A program made the translations under genes and the position numbers. Below are positions 41,105 through 52,832 of a stretch of 64,000 nucleotides of DNA, piece by piece. How positions within the stretch are numbered: the stretch's first letter is position 1; each line of letters opens with the position of its first letter. The notes beneath the pieces were generated by a model. That model made no database searches. It worked only from the letters and a program-made list of their open reading frames with translations, and was not told the origin of the DNA. The stretch comes from Garcia nutans (lineage: Eukaryota; Streptophyta; Magnoliopsida; Malpighiales; Euphorbiaceae), in the NCBI GenBank assembly GCA_947685225.1, contig CANTUV010000035.1, forward strand, positions 2,859,501 through 2,923,500. The letters run 5' to 3'.

Positions 41105-44100
41105 ATGCGCCACCTTCTAACAGCAATCCAGCGTCGCCACCTGTACGCCGCCGCTCTTCTTCATATCCGCCGCTATAAGCAGCCTAAACAACCAACGCCG
41201 CCGGCGCCACCAAAACCTCCAAAACCACCGCAAAAACCCAAATCCTTCACATTGCACGATGCCGTATGGGAAGACCCATATAGCTGGATGTCGAGCTTGA
41301 ACGATAAAGTGGCGATGCGACACATGGACGTATATATGGAGCAAGAGGAGAAGTATACAGAGGCTGTAATGTCTGACACTGAGAAGCTGCAAAGCAAGCT
41401 CCAGTCTGAAATGGCGTCCAGAATGCAATTTGACCTCTCCACCCCTCCAGTCCGCTGGGGCCCGTGGTATGTTTTTATAGAATTCTTAACTTGTTTGCCT
41501 ACTGAGAAAATAGCTGGAAAATGTGAACTTGAAAGTCTAAAAGATCTTTCTTATTTTACTATTTCAAGGTGGGTTTTTATCGCCGCAGGTTGTACTATCG
41601 AAGAGTAGAAGAAGGAAAACAATATCCAGTGCTTTGTAGGAGATTGTTGAGCTTAAATGAGGAATTCATTTCAAATAAATCTCCTGCGGGTGGATTTGAT
41701 TTTACCTCTGGGAAAAGAATTGAGCAGAAGCTGCTTGATTACAATCAAGAAGCAGAGAGATTTGGAGGTGTTAAAAAATCTAAACTTTTTGTTTTTCCAA
41801 TTTTTAGGATTGTTGTTTTGTTTGATTATTTGATATTGAACATTTTATGTAGGCTATGCTTATGAAGAATTATCAGAAGTGTCACCTGATCATCGGTTTC
41901 TTGCATATACTATGTATGATAAGAATAATGACTTTTTTAAGCTATCTGTAAGGAATCTAAATTCTGGTGCATTATGTAGTAAGCCTCAAGCAGATAGAGT
42001 TTCAAATTTGGCTTGGGCCAAGGATGGCCAGGCATTGCTTTATGTTGTTACTGATCAACATAAAAGGCCTTATCGGTTAGTATTATGTTGATATTGTGTC
42101 ATTTCAATGTGCTCTATCTTCTTGTTATATATTTTCTGAGGTTCAGCAAAATAAAGTTGGATTATTTTTTCTCTTTTCATTAGAATATATTGCAGCATGA
42201 TTGGATCAACTGATGAAGATGTTTTGCTTTTAGACGAACCAAATGATGATATTTTCATTAACATAAGGCACACAAAGGATTTTCACTTTGTAACTGTCAA
42301 TACCTTTTCCACAACATCTTCAAAGGTATAACATTCAGAATACTTTGTGCTGGACTTGTGATCCTGAAATCAATCTCAATTGAAATGGTATAACAATCAT
42401 GACCATGTTTTAGGTCTTTCTGATCAATGCAGCTGATCCATTGTCCGGTATGACATTAGTTTGGGAGTGTGAAGGTCAAGCCCACTGTATAATTGAACAT
42501 CATCAGGGTTATCTTTATTTATTTACTAATGCTGCCAAGGAGGGCCTGTTGGTTGATCATCACTATCTTCTTTGCAGTCCTGTTGATACTTCTTCCAGTC
42601 CAAGAATATGGGAGGTTGGTGGGTTAACCATATCCATCTTCACATGCAGTTACATTTTTCTGTTTTTGTCTTCCAATGAACCTATTTCATTTCATTAAAG
42701 TTTGGAACTTGCTCTCTGTTTGCTGCATTTCTCCTTTTTACCTTCTTGTTTTCACTAATCTAGATGCAACACAATTTCTTTTGCAACTTTCCTTAGTTAG
42801 TAACTAGCATTTTGATTAGCGGGTGCCATGTCTTTAATCAATTCAGTGTCATTTATTGCAGAGTATATTCAGTGATGACCAAGATTTGATTGTTGAGGAT
42901 GTTGATTTCTGTGATACACACTTGGTACTAATTATAAGGGAAGGTTGGAGCTTTAAGCTTTGTTCAGTTCGTTTACCTTTGCCTGTTGGGAAGGTAAGAG
43001 AACAAACATCATCATCTTGGGAAGTGTGCGAAGTTAACAAATTGTGGTGACTCACCATGAGTATGTTTGTGCCATGTATTCCCATCTGGTTTTTCTTGTT
43101 TTGCAGAAATGTGTTCGCCTGGAAGAGCTTAACCCCAGGTTCCATCCTCTTCCAAAACATGTTTCTCAAATTTCACCAGGACCAAATTATGACTACCACT
43201 TATCAACCATGCGCTTTACTATATCATCGCCTGTGGTATAGTCATTTTGGCCTAACTCCAGAAAATGGTTTAGCATCCTTCTATTAGCGATTTATATTCA
43301 CATTAGTCTATTTTGCTGCATTGGTCAAGAATATTTACATGGATCCTGATATAGATACTAGTTGGAAAATGTGAATGGAAATGGATCAGATGAGTTGCTT
43401 TTGAACATCTGATTTCTGTAATACCATACACCCTACTTCTTCTTTTCAGTCCGTATTTAGACTTTGGTCTCAGAAGTTACTAATGCAAATAATTGTGAGG
43501 TATAAATATGTTTCAATTTTGTTAGATTGTTGACCCTCAGCTGAGCGATGAATTCATGTGGTTTAATGTCTGAGACTTGGAGATTAAGATTCTGCTAGTG
43601 TATAGTGCATATTAAGATTCTGCAAGTGTATAGTGCATATTAAGATTCTGCAAGTATATAGTGCATATCTTAGCTCTTTATTTGCACTACCTTTGCAAGT
43701 TGTTGTCTCATATGGCTGGATATTCTATTTATTTTCAGTTACAATAAGGAAAACTTTTATGAAATCTTCTCTCTTATTTGAGCAACGTCTGTGTTTACTT
43801 ATGTGTGCATTTTTCTCCTTTCTTTTGTTTTGTGCAAAAAGATGCCCAGTCAAAGCTTAACCATTCCTTACAGATGCCAGATGCTGTAGTTGACTATGAC
43901 CTATCAAATGGGAAGTGGAATATCATTCAACAACAAAATCTGCTTTATGAAAGAACAAGAATATTGTATGGCACAACTTCGTCCGAAACCATCACAAATA
44001 GATCCCTGAATAATCAAAACTCTGATTCTTTGAACGAAGTCAAATCTCAAGACGATAACTTGTGGAATGACCTCTCTGAGTTCTATGCTTGTGAACATTT

Positions 44101-46504
44101 TGATGTCTCTTCACATGATGGAGTTTTGGTTCCTCTAACTGTTGTATACTCACGCGAACATAAAAATGCAAATCAAAATCCTGGGTTGCTTCATGGTCAT
44201 GGAGCTTATGGTGAGCTACTTGACAAAAGATGGCGCAGCGAGTTGAAAAGCCTTCTTGATCGTGGTTGGGTTATTGCATATGCTGATGTCAGGTTTGTTT
44301 GGACCATGCAACTAGCATTTGAAAGTTTTTTTTTTTTTTTGCTCAACTTGTCTGTATGCTCAGCAGTTTGAATTTCTGTTATAAAATTTTATTTTGATTG
44401 TTTATAGCTTAACTATACTGAATTGTTTGGTATATTTGCAGAGGTGGAGGTGGTCAGGGTAAGACATGGCATCATAATGGCAGATGCAGAAACAAACTTA
44501 ATTCTGTCAAAGATTATCTCTCTTGTTCCAAAATCCTTATTGAAAATGGAATTGTGCATGAAAACAAGCTTGCTGGATGGGGATACAGTGCTGGAGGACT
44601 TTTGGTTGCTTCCGCCATCAATTTTTGCCCTAATTTATTTCGTGCTGCAATTTTGAAGGTATTCATTAATCTGTATGTATTTTTTGTGTTACTCTGATCA
44701 TATTTTCTCACAGCTTTTACTTTCCTGCTCTTAGTTCTTGACATTTTACATAAAGTAATAAGATGGAAGTTTTGTGACAGTTGAATTAAGATAAAATCCT
44801 CAATACACTGATTTGTCTATCTTTCCATATTCTTCATCTTTTTCAGGTTCCTTTTCTGGACCCAACCAACACTCTTCTCTATCCTATTTTACCACTTACA
44901 GCAGCTGACTTTGAAGAGTTTGGATACCCTGGGGATATTGATGATTTTCATGCCATTGTGGAATATTCTCCCTATGACAATATTCAGAAGGATGTGCTTT
45001 ACCCTGCCGTATTGATAACCTCATCTTTTAACACACGGTAATTTGCTAATGTACTTTGCTGGTTACTGTCTATATTTACACAAACACAAGTCGGATGAAC
45101 GAATTCGTAGTTCGCAGACTTGTTAGATGGTATTAAATTAAACCAAATCCACTTTTAGTAGATTCATGTTTTTGAACTGAAAGATAAGGGAGATGCACAA
45201 GTCAACAAATTAAGAAAGAATATATGATTTTGAAAAGTGTGTATGAACTGTCAAATAGATAGAACCAAAAACGGCAGTGAGGTTTCTCTATTTGGGATAA
45301 CTTATCAACTGTCTTTTCTGTTCTTTCTTATCTTTGTTAAATTCAAATGCTTTTTGTCTATGACGATGGATACTATATATGTTTGCCTTTCATGTAAATC
45401 TTGTTTCTCATTCACTGCTTGAGGAATAATTATTTGTACTTGTTTCTGATGTGTCTGATTTTTTAGATGTAAGACTAAAAGTTACTCTATTTTAGCTGGA
45501 CCATACCATTGTGGACTTTATGGAAGATATGTAATGATGAAATTTTCCATAAGATACATATCATATAGATCATACATACCACATGAATGCATGCTACTAG
45601 GATTTTATTTCAAGTGTGGACATATATCTGTTTTCTTATTATAGATCGAATCATCATTTGAATTGAGGTTGCTGCATCTGTGCACTTTGGACATATTTTT
45701 CCTACCAATGGAGATTATTGCCCTATTGAAAAAAGAAATTGATATTAATGTCAGAAAAAAAATCTCCATTCTTGATTAGATTTTTTTTATTTATAATAAT
45801 TCTTATGAAATACATCTTATTCTTATTGATAGCTGCTGACTTGAATTTATATGTGCTTCGAAAAAAAATGTCTAGCTTGAAGTATATTAAGTATATATAG
45901 TAATAAGTGAAATTCTCTTTCTTTTGTTTTAATTGTTCACTAAATGAAGTTTTGGAATGAAGTTCAAAGGGATCCGACTTTGTGCTAGTAAATGAACTCT
46001 GCACTACAACAAATTTTGTAGCACATAGATGTGTGTTTATTCATGTTGTTTGTGCTGATGTGACTTGATTAAAAAATTATTATATATTTGCATCCACACA
46101 AAAACCCTTCTTCAGGTTTGCTTCTTGAAGCAATGATTAACTGAAGTCTTCGTAATTATTTTCTATATGTTATTTCAATTTCCAATTCCTTTATGTAGTG
46201 ATATAAATATCCATATCCATGATAACAAAGTGACTGGCATTTTGCTGTGTGCCTTTTAGTAAATTGTTTATTGTTTATCATATGCGTTTGTAATGCTTAT
46301 GAACTTCATGTTTTGACATCTTTCAGATTTGGGACTTGGGAAGCAGCAAAATGGGTTGCCCGAGTCCGTGAACATGCTATTTATGACCCCACTCGTCCAA
46401 TACTGCTTAATTTAACAACAGACATTGTAGAGGATAACAGATACTTGCAGTGCAAGGAGTCAGCAATGGAAACTGCATTTCTTATAAAGATGATCGAATC
46501 ATGA
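41105..46504 (+). CDS. Prolyl oligopeptidase family (S9A, oligopeptidase-B-like) protein
   Basis: Eleven exons: 41105-41466, 41589-41767, 41853-42075, 42184-42325, 42414-42614, 42862-42993, 43107-43235, 43874-44292, 44442-44658, 44847-45037 and 46327-46504. All are in phase, 790 aa. The N-terminus (MRHLLTAIQRRHLYAAALLH) is Arg-rich without acidic residues, like a mitochondrial or plastid presequence, followed by a Pro/Lys linker. The S9 beta-propeller opens at FTLHDAVWEDPYSWMSSLND. The alpha/beta-hydrolase half has GGGGQGKTWHHNGR and the nucleophile elbow GWGYSAGG (Ser). The expected Asp loop reads ITSSFNTRFGTWEAAKWVAR, and the usual C-terminal GHG histidine motif is replaced by TTDIVEDNRY, so the full triad is not evident. 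I recall Arabidopsis At1g69020 as the likely counterpart. Active peptidase or not is open. Confidence 0.85.
43583..43666. repeat. 28-bp tandem repeat, three copies, in intron 7 of the oligopeptidase gene
   Basis: Units starting ATTAAGATTCTGC begin at 43583, 43611 and 43639, each ending GTGCAT, with one or two substitutions. Confidence 0.9.
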
Positions 46505-48727
46505 GTTCATCCTTACTTGTTTCGTGCAATAATCCTCTCTTGAATCTGTTTTGAGATTTATGACAAGTAGCAAAGTGGGAGATTCATAATTGCAAAGTGC
46601 AATCTTTAAAATCTGAAAGTACTCTTTAGCTGCTTAGCAAGATCCAACTAGGAGCTAAAGGAATGGCTTTTTTTTCCCACTGAAAAAAAATTATTGGTCA
46701 TGGATTATGAAATCTACTTGGTGAAGATATAGCTGATCTGTCCCATTTAGCTGGTTTAATTTGCCAAACCTGCCAATAGAATCAGGACAGAAACTTTAGG
46801 TTGTACAAGCAGACCTCAAATTGTTGGTGATATGTTGCTTTCCCATGTTCAGATTGTAAGTTTCTTATTCGTATATACATATTTATATATAGCAATATGA
46901 TATGCTCGTTATAAAACTTTAGGAAAGTACAATTTTCTAATATTTAAATGGAAGATAGCCTTACCTGCCCCTTTTTGTGATAATTATTTTTAGTTCCATG
47001 ATGCGATTTGGGTTATCTTTATTTTATGTGTATAAGATTACCCTAATCATGGTGACTATGACATGCAAAATCTTTGAAATATGATAATAGGCTCTTCATC
47101 TTCTCTCGGCTGAAATTTTTCAACGTTTCACCATCGCCAACGACTGCATAAAAGTTCCTTTTAGAAAATGACTTCCCCAAAAAAGTAGTTTGTCAAACGT
47201 GGAACCATTATTCTTCTCTCTTATTTGAAAGAGTGGTGGCACTTGCAATTGACATATAATATAGCAGTAAATATATATGTTTTTTTAGATAATAAATATT
47301 AAATTCAAAGACGATTCTCCTTTTCTTTTCTCATATTAATAGTGATAAAAAAAAAAAGAGCAGAGAAGACATAAGATTTTCCCATTTGAAATAGTGGAGT
47401 ATTTTTTTTTCATATAGTGAAGAGTAGGGGATCTCTATTGTTTTTGTATTTTTTAAAGAAAAATAGCAGGTTTTGATAATCATTATTTAACTTCAAAAAG
47501 AAATTTGCCTTTATAAAAAGGAACCACTCAAATCTTCTCATGGATCTATACACCAAGCAGGCAGAACAGAATCAATAGTACTATGGTATAGATATGCATA
47601 TGCATCCATGAAAATGTCTTCATGGGAAACAAAACTCAATGGATATGGCCCAATTATGATAATTGCTACAAGAAAAGATACTTCCGATTGCCTTTAGATT
47701 AAGCCAAACTTTGATGATGAGATTTGCATTATACAAAGGGAATATATATCCATTTTCCTCTTAACATAAAATCACTGTTTCTTATGCATGATTTCTCTCA
47801 TTCTTATCCCTTAAACTTTGGCTTTCATACTTACTTTAAAGTAAGTAAAAAAAAATAGATTAAATTTTTCTTGAATTGAAATTGGCATCAATAGAAAATT
47901 GGCCGAGAAAAAGACATCATTTTAGGCGAGGGCTTTGAACTGAAACACTACCACTCATGACTTCCTTACCAACAACCCGGCCAAGACTAGGAAGATTGTC
48001 AACTACAAGACTAAGGATTCTGCTTCTTGACCCAAGAAATCAAGTTGGAAAAAAACAAAATAATGAAGAACCAAAGGGTTACATGAGAGCTGAAAATGAC
48101 ACTAATAAGAAAGAAAATTAATCCTGAATCTACTTCTCAGGAAAATATGCACTTAATGTTAAACTACAGCCTTCGATGCTTTTATTCTAACAAGAAAACA
48201 CAAATCGCTCCTTACATCACTAGAATGAAACTTGGAAACATAGGCAAAAACTTCAACCATGCAATTTCAAATCAGATGAGCAAAACAGTTCCTGCCACTG
48301 AATTGTATTTATATAGACTACAACAGGCAAAATAAGGTCAAGATTCCTTTTTTTTACAGAAGCAAGAAAATTTGATTTTGTATAGGCCAAAATGCAGAAT
48401 ATTGAGTGGTGAACGTCCCATTCATATAACTCTGCTTTGAGGCCAACATCACTTTCCGAGATGATACAGATTCTAATGCCACCCTCTACAAGAACCCAAA
48501 GGAGAATGGGGAAAAAAGGAAGAAAAAATCAAACAAACAAGAATTAACAAATTCACCCGATGAATCAAAGAGTCTCGAGGAAGAGCAAAAGAATCTGGCC
48601 ACAAATGCCATCTGATCTTCTCTGTAGCTTTTGATCTCCAGCTCTGACTCTTAGATTTGTACCTCAACTGATTTTTCATCCCATTCGTTTCGTCCTAGAA
48701 ATGTACTATCCATGGCTATCACAGAGC
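46505..48727. other. Convergent intergenic region
   Basis: This holds the 3' flanks of the oligopeptidase gene (+) and the MOCOS-like gene (-). No further gene, RNA or repeat was recognised. Confidence 0.6.
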
Positions 48728-51550
48728 TCACGTCTCTGACCCCTCTTCCACTGTTGGAAGACCACCCTCTTTGATAAAGGCTGGATTAAGAAACTTGGAA
48801 ACAAAAGCCCATAATTTATACACATCTTCAAAGTTGGTAAGAAATCCCAAAGATGCAGTTACAACTTCAACCCTTATGAACCCACTTTTTCCATTATGGT
48901 GTCCATTTTCCATTGGCCTGCACAAAGTAGTGTCTTCAAGATTCAATCCAGCATTCTGGTGTTTCGGACTATCCAGTATCCGAATGTGACTAAGAAAACC
49001 AATGCCAAGAGAGATACCTTCTGTTTCAGCCAGCTTCTGAACAACTTCAGGATTTATAAGCCCCCGATTTCTATCTCTAATGTTGAAAGCTACAGCTGCA
49101 CCCCTTTCATATTTTATTTTTGGGCCATAGATGTGAACAAGATGAACCCTTCCTTCCCCATCTGAATTGGGTATCCTTAGTTGAAGTAACGAAGTCACAA
49201 GCCAATTGATCAAAAACCGCAATCTAAGAGTAGTTTTATTGAGACCCAAAGTATTCACATGATTCAAATGTCGGCAACTTATCTCCGGTTCCCTCCTGTC
49301 CCAGTCTTGCTCCCCATATTCTCCATCACTGGTGTATTCTTCATCATCCAAGCTAGTTACAGATATTTCTCCTGGCTCTAGGGTATGGCTTAAATGTTCT
49401 TTGCGGTTGTCCTCCATGCTAAATGACACCCTTCTTCCCCTGCTTGGATGTTCATTCTCTTCCAACCCAAAAAATCTACCACCCGCATATCTATTCCCTT
49501 CCCTTCTTCCTAACAATCTGAATTCACCTTCTGTTTCTCTTCTTATAGCACTCTCTTTCATGTCAGGGACAATTGCAGAAATTGGACCATTTGCTAGGCT
49601 ATGATCCTCAGCACTGGATGAATTATTTAATTGAGATTTATTTATAGTAGAATTTGATAAAGAACCTGCTGAAAATGCATTGCTGGTTCCAGGTTCTTCC
49701 TCAATCTCATGTACATGCAGATGATTTGAACCCTTTCTACTGTTTCGTGGAGTGCAGTTTGTTTCTGTGAACTGTTCTTCTTCAGGAACTTCCCTAACAC
49801 GGTCCAATTCCTGTGAAACAGACATTACTGCAGCATCAAATGACAGCACATGGTGGTCATCATGTGCCACCCCCTTGTCATCATATATTGGGCTTCCATA
49901 TATCTTTGATGTTGATTTTGGAGACAACCGCTTGTTTTTCTTGCCGGAAAACCAGAAAGGTGGAAGGGGAGAGGCCTGTTTCTGTTTGTTTAACTGGCCT
50001 GCTGCATCAGACCCCAATGGACTCTGACCCAAATCAATCCAGAATGAGTTGTCCGATGATTCATCTTCACTAAAAACTGGGCTTTTCATCACTTCCCCAA
50101 CTGAAATACTCTCAGTTTCTTCAAAAATGGTACTTGTCCCATCTCTATCAGAATTGTTATCCTGTTCCATCTCAGTCTCAAATACATCCCTCACCTGAGC
50201 TGATGTAAATGCACCAGAAAAGGCAGGCAACTGTGATCCGGGGCCAGTTTCTGAGGTTGCTTCAGCATTCCCAGCAACTTCATCGTCATCAATGCTGACC
50301 AATCTGTCCAGACCATCCATAGAGTCGCTCAAATACAAAGGATATTCAGGTGTGATTTTTACCATTCCAGACCCTGTACTCCCAGACTGATTCTGAAGGC
50401 TTCCCATCACAGATTTTTTTATAAGAAGACATCCAAAACCAGTTGGATCGTGCCCAAATACTCTGTAAAATGAAGTAATAATAAAATCTGGCCGAAACAA
50501 TGACAACCCAAGTGAATCCATATCTTTGGGACCCAATGACCCAGCATCAAGCAAGACATGCCAATTATTCTGCTGAGCAAGTGCCATCCATTGGTATGAA
50601 TACTTGGCCCCAGTAACTCGTGACTGCACTGGAAACACAAACAAACCCACTGCAGGATCCTTCTTCCGCCTCTTCTTACTTGAAATTCGCTTTCTCAAAT
50701 CAGTGGAACAGAGTTTAAGAGTTGGCCATTTAAACCAGGCACTATAAGCTTTTGCACCCTTTTCTTTGGCACTTTGAACCATCCAACTCACGGATTGACT
50801 ATCATAATCAAACATGGTCAACAACTTCTTATTGGTATGAAAAGGGTATGATTCTGCAAGCAATTTGAATGCAGAACCTCTACTCGCAGTAAAAACGAGA
50901 CCATACTCATGCTCAGGGATGTTCAAATAATCCATAATTCTGGCCTTTATATCATATTCCACAGTGCCTTTCTCAGCACCACCATAAAGTGCATGATTGC
51001 TTAAATTTGCAGTAATCTCAGATAAGCTAAACGTAGAAGACTCCCAATAATGCAAAGTCTGAATATATGAAAAAAGCCCAAATCCACAGTAATCAAGGCA
51101 TACCTTTTGAGACAGATGTGCATATTCATCTGACCTTAGCTGATCAATCTTCTCTGAAGACTGGTACTTTGGGTACATTGTGACGAACTTGGAGAAAGCC
51201 TCGTGGAGGCCAGGAATGGATTCTTCAGTTTCAAATAAGCGCTCTGCAGCTAGGGATGTGGCACGCAAGAATTCACGCTGGGCATGGAGTCTTGCTAGGG
51301 ATCTTGATCGGCCAAGGCTCTCATCTTGTTTTCCAAGCGACTCAGACTCCATATCTTGTGATTTGAACAGAGACCCAGCTTCAGACGCTTCTTCAAGAGC
51401 CTCCCTAAGCTTGTTTTCTTGTAATTTCCGAAGAATTGATGGGTTTCTCTTGATATCAGGATTGGATTCAGACCCATTTTTTCTCCTGCTCTTCTTGTCT
51501 AAGATTAGAGCAGCGCAGTGAGATATAGGCTTCCACAGTGAAAGATGCAT
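48728..51550 (-). CDS. MOCOS-like PLP-transferase-fold protein (At2g23520/At4g37100 family)
   Basis: A single coding exon of 940 aa. After a basic N-terminus comes the NifS/molybdenum-cofactor-sulfurase-like fold (about 110-400): [94 protein letters not shown] and [20 protein letters not shown]. In MOCOS/ABA3 the PLP lysine sits in SFYK; here it is Arg (residue about 363), so covalent PLP binding is doubtful. A long acidic Ser/Asp/Glu-rich insert (about 400-740) separates it from a conserved C-terminal part ([40 protein letters not shown]). A 5' leader intron probably ends at TTCTCTCTCAG about 20 bp before the ATG. Molecular function is unknown. In Arabidopsis both family members lie beside a CDCA7-like gene, as here. 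Confidence 0.9.
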   Translation of the reverse strand: MHLSLWKPISHCAALILDKKSRRKNGSESNPDIKRNPSILRKLQENKLREALEEASEAGSLFKSQDMESESLGKQDESLGRSRSLARLHAQREFLRATSLAAERLFETEESIPGLHEAFSKFVTMYPKYQSSEKIDQLRSDEYAHLSQKVCLDYCGFGLFSYIQTLHYWESSTFSLSEITANLSNHALYGGAEKGTVEYDIKARIMDYLNIPEHEYGLVFTASRGSAFKLLAESYPFHTNKKLLTMFDYDSQSVSWMVQSAKEKGAKAYSAWFKWPTLKLCSTDLRKRISSKKRRKKDPAVGLFVFPVQSRVTGAKYSYQWMALAQQNNWHVLLDAGSLGPKDMDSLGLSLFRPDFIITSFYRVFGHDPTGFGCLLIKKSVMGSLQNQSGSTGSGMVKITPEYPLYLSDSMDGLDRLVSIDDDEVAGNAEATSETGPGSQLPAFSGAFTSAQVRDVFETEMEQDNNSDRDGTSTIFEETESISVGEVMKSPVFSEDESSDNSFWIDLGQSPLGSDAAGQLNKQKQASPLPPFWFSGKKNKRLSPKSTSKIYGSPIYDDKGVAHDDHHVLSFDAAVMSVSQELDRVREVPEEEQFTETNCTPRNSRKGSNHLHVHEIEEEPGTSNAFSAGSLSNSTINKSQLNNSSSAEDHSLANGPISAIVPDMKESAIRRETEGEFRLLGRREGNRYAGGRFFGLEENEHPSRGRRVSFSMEDNRKEHLSHTLEPGEISVTSLDDEEYTSDGEYGEQDWDRREPEISCRHLNHVNTLGLNKTTLRLRFLINWLVTSLLQLRIPNSDGEGRVHLVHIYGPKIKYERGAAVAFNIRDRNRGLINPEVVQKLAETEGISLGIGFLSHIRILDSPKHQNAGLNLEDTTLCRPMENGHHNGKSGFIRVEVVTASLGFLTNFEDVYKLWAFVSKFLNPAFIKEGGLPTVEEGSET

Positions 51551-52322
51551 ATTTTATAACCAATCTGAGAGAGAACCAAGAAAGCAAACCTAGCTCAAGA
51601 CTCAAGTTTTATTCGGTTTAACCCATCTACAGGGAACAGAGGGTGACCAGTTTCAAACCCTAGATACTGTAAGGAAGAAGAAAGGGGCTTGAATATAAAA
51701 ACAGATCAAGAAAGCCCAAAAATCATATCTTTTCACAGGTCCAGCTACAAATAAATAACCTAAAAATGAAAAGAAAAGTTTACAGGAAAAAAAATATAAA
51801 TAAAGATGTGAGCTCGGCTTCAAAAAATTTCAGGTGAAAACCCCACAAAATATATAAAAACCCACGATTGAAATGACTCAAATTCAAGGAAGTCAAAGCC
51901 CCATTCAAGGGAAAAGTTGAAAAAGAAAACAAATTTGGAAGAAACCCAAGAAAGAGAGAGAGAGTCAAAGCCTAGAACTCCAAAACCCAGATCCCGAAAT
52001 TTTGCAAAGAGACTCACATCCAGCAGAACATTAAGAAAAAAAAACAAGGAGAAAAAGGGTTTCACATAACCTAGACACTGATTTTAAAAGAAACCCATAA
52101 ATCCCTATGTGAAGAAAAGAAATAAAAGAAAAGAAGAGTCAAGACTCCATTAGCACACAACTGAGATAGCTCAAAAAGATCCTCTCTTTCTTTTCTAGTT
52201 TCTCTCTCTCTCTCTTCACTGAAGCACAAATAAAAGCAGGCAAAGCAATCAAATGCTCATTTACTTTGTGACTATTAAATCCAAAACACAGACATGCCAG
52301 TATATTGATAAACCCCACTTTC

Positions 52323-52347
52323 CTCTCTCTCTCTCTCTCTCTCTCTC
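52323..52347. repeat. (CT)n microsatellite upstream of the MOCOS-like gene
   Basis: About 12 CT units, with a second CT tract near 52200-52215. On the gene's strand these are GA-rich tracts in the likely transcription-start region. Confidence 0.8.
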
Positions 52348-52719
52348 AATTGACTCTCTTCTCAGTCTCCACAATCTTCCACAATAACCTCCTGTTAACA
52401 AACAATGAGAAAAGACATTGACTTTGCCAAGCCAAATGCAAGTGCTGTTAGTTTTAATTTTTTTATAATTATCTTCCTTTTATTTTATTTATTAATTATT
52501 ACAATTATTAACAGCAGTAGGAGCTGTTGTTTTAGTAATAGTGTTAAATTTCTTTTTAATTAATTAATTGTATAAATAATTTTTTTCACATGTTATTACG
52601 TGTGGGGGAGCCCACCAAAAACCATTTCTTTTCAGTGGTCATTGCTAAAAAGTTAAATAATCAACAAGCTTGTAAAAGCTGATTTCTGTCCAACTTTATA
52701 AGGTAAAACACACAAAGTT

Positions 52720-52832
52720 CAATCTTGAAATTATTGATTTGTTAATGTCAATTTTAATCTTGAATTATTGATATGTTAATGTCAATTTTAATTTTAAATT
52801 CTTGATTCGGTAATATCAGTTTCAATCTTTGA
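52720..52832. repeat. Diverged 35-36 bp minisatellite, about 3.3 copies
   Basis: The unit begins AATCTTGAATTATTGAT and contains GTTAATGTCAATTTT; copies begin near 52720, 52756, 52790 and 52825, the third more diverged. Confidence 0.75.

Noticed and set aside
42849..43287. Open frames on both strands within the oligopeptidase gene
   Set aside because: They are shadows of exons 6 and 7, whose splice sites and phase are clear.
48096..48679. Short open frames downstream of the MOCOS-like gene
   Set aside because: No start context, homology or splice support; this is 3' flanking sequence.
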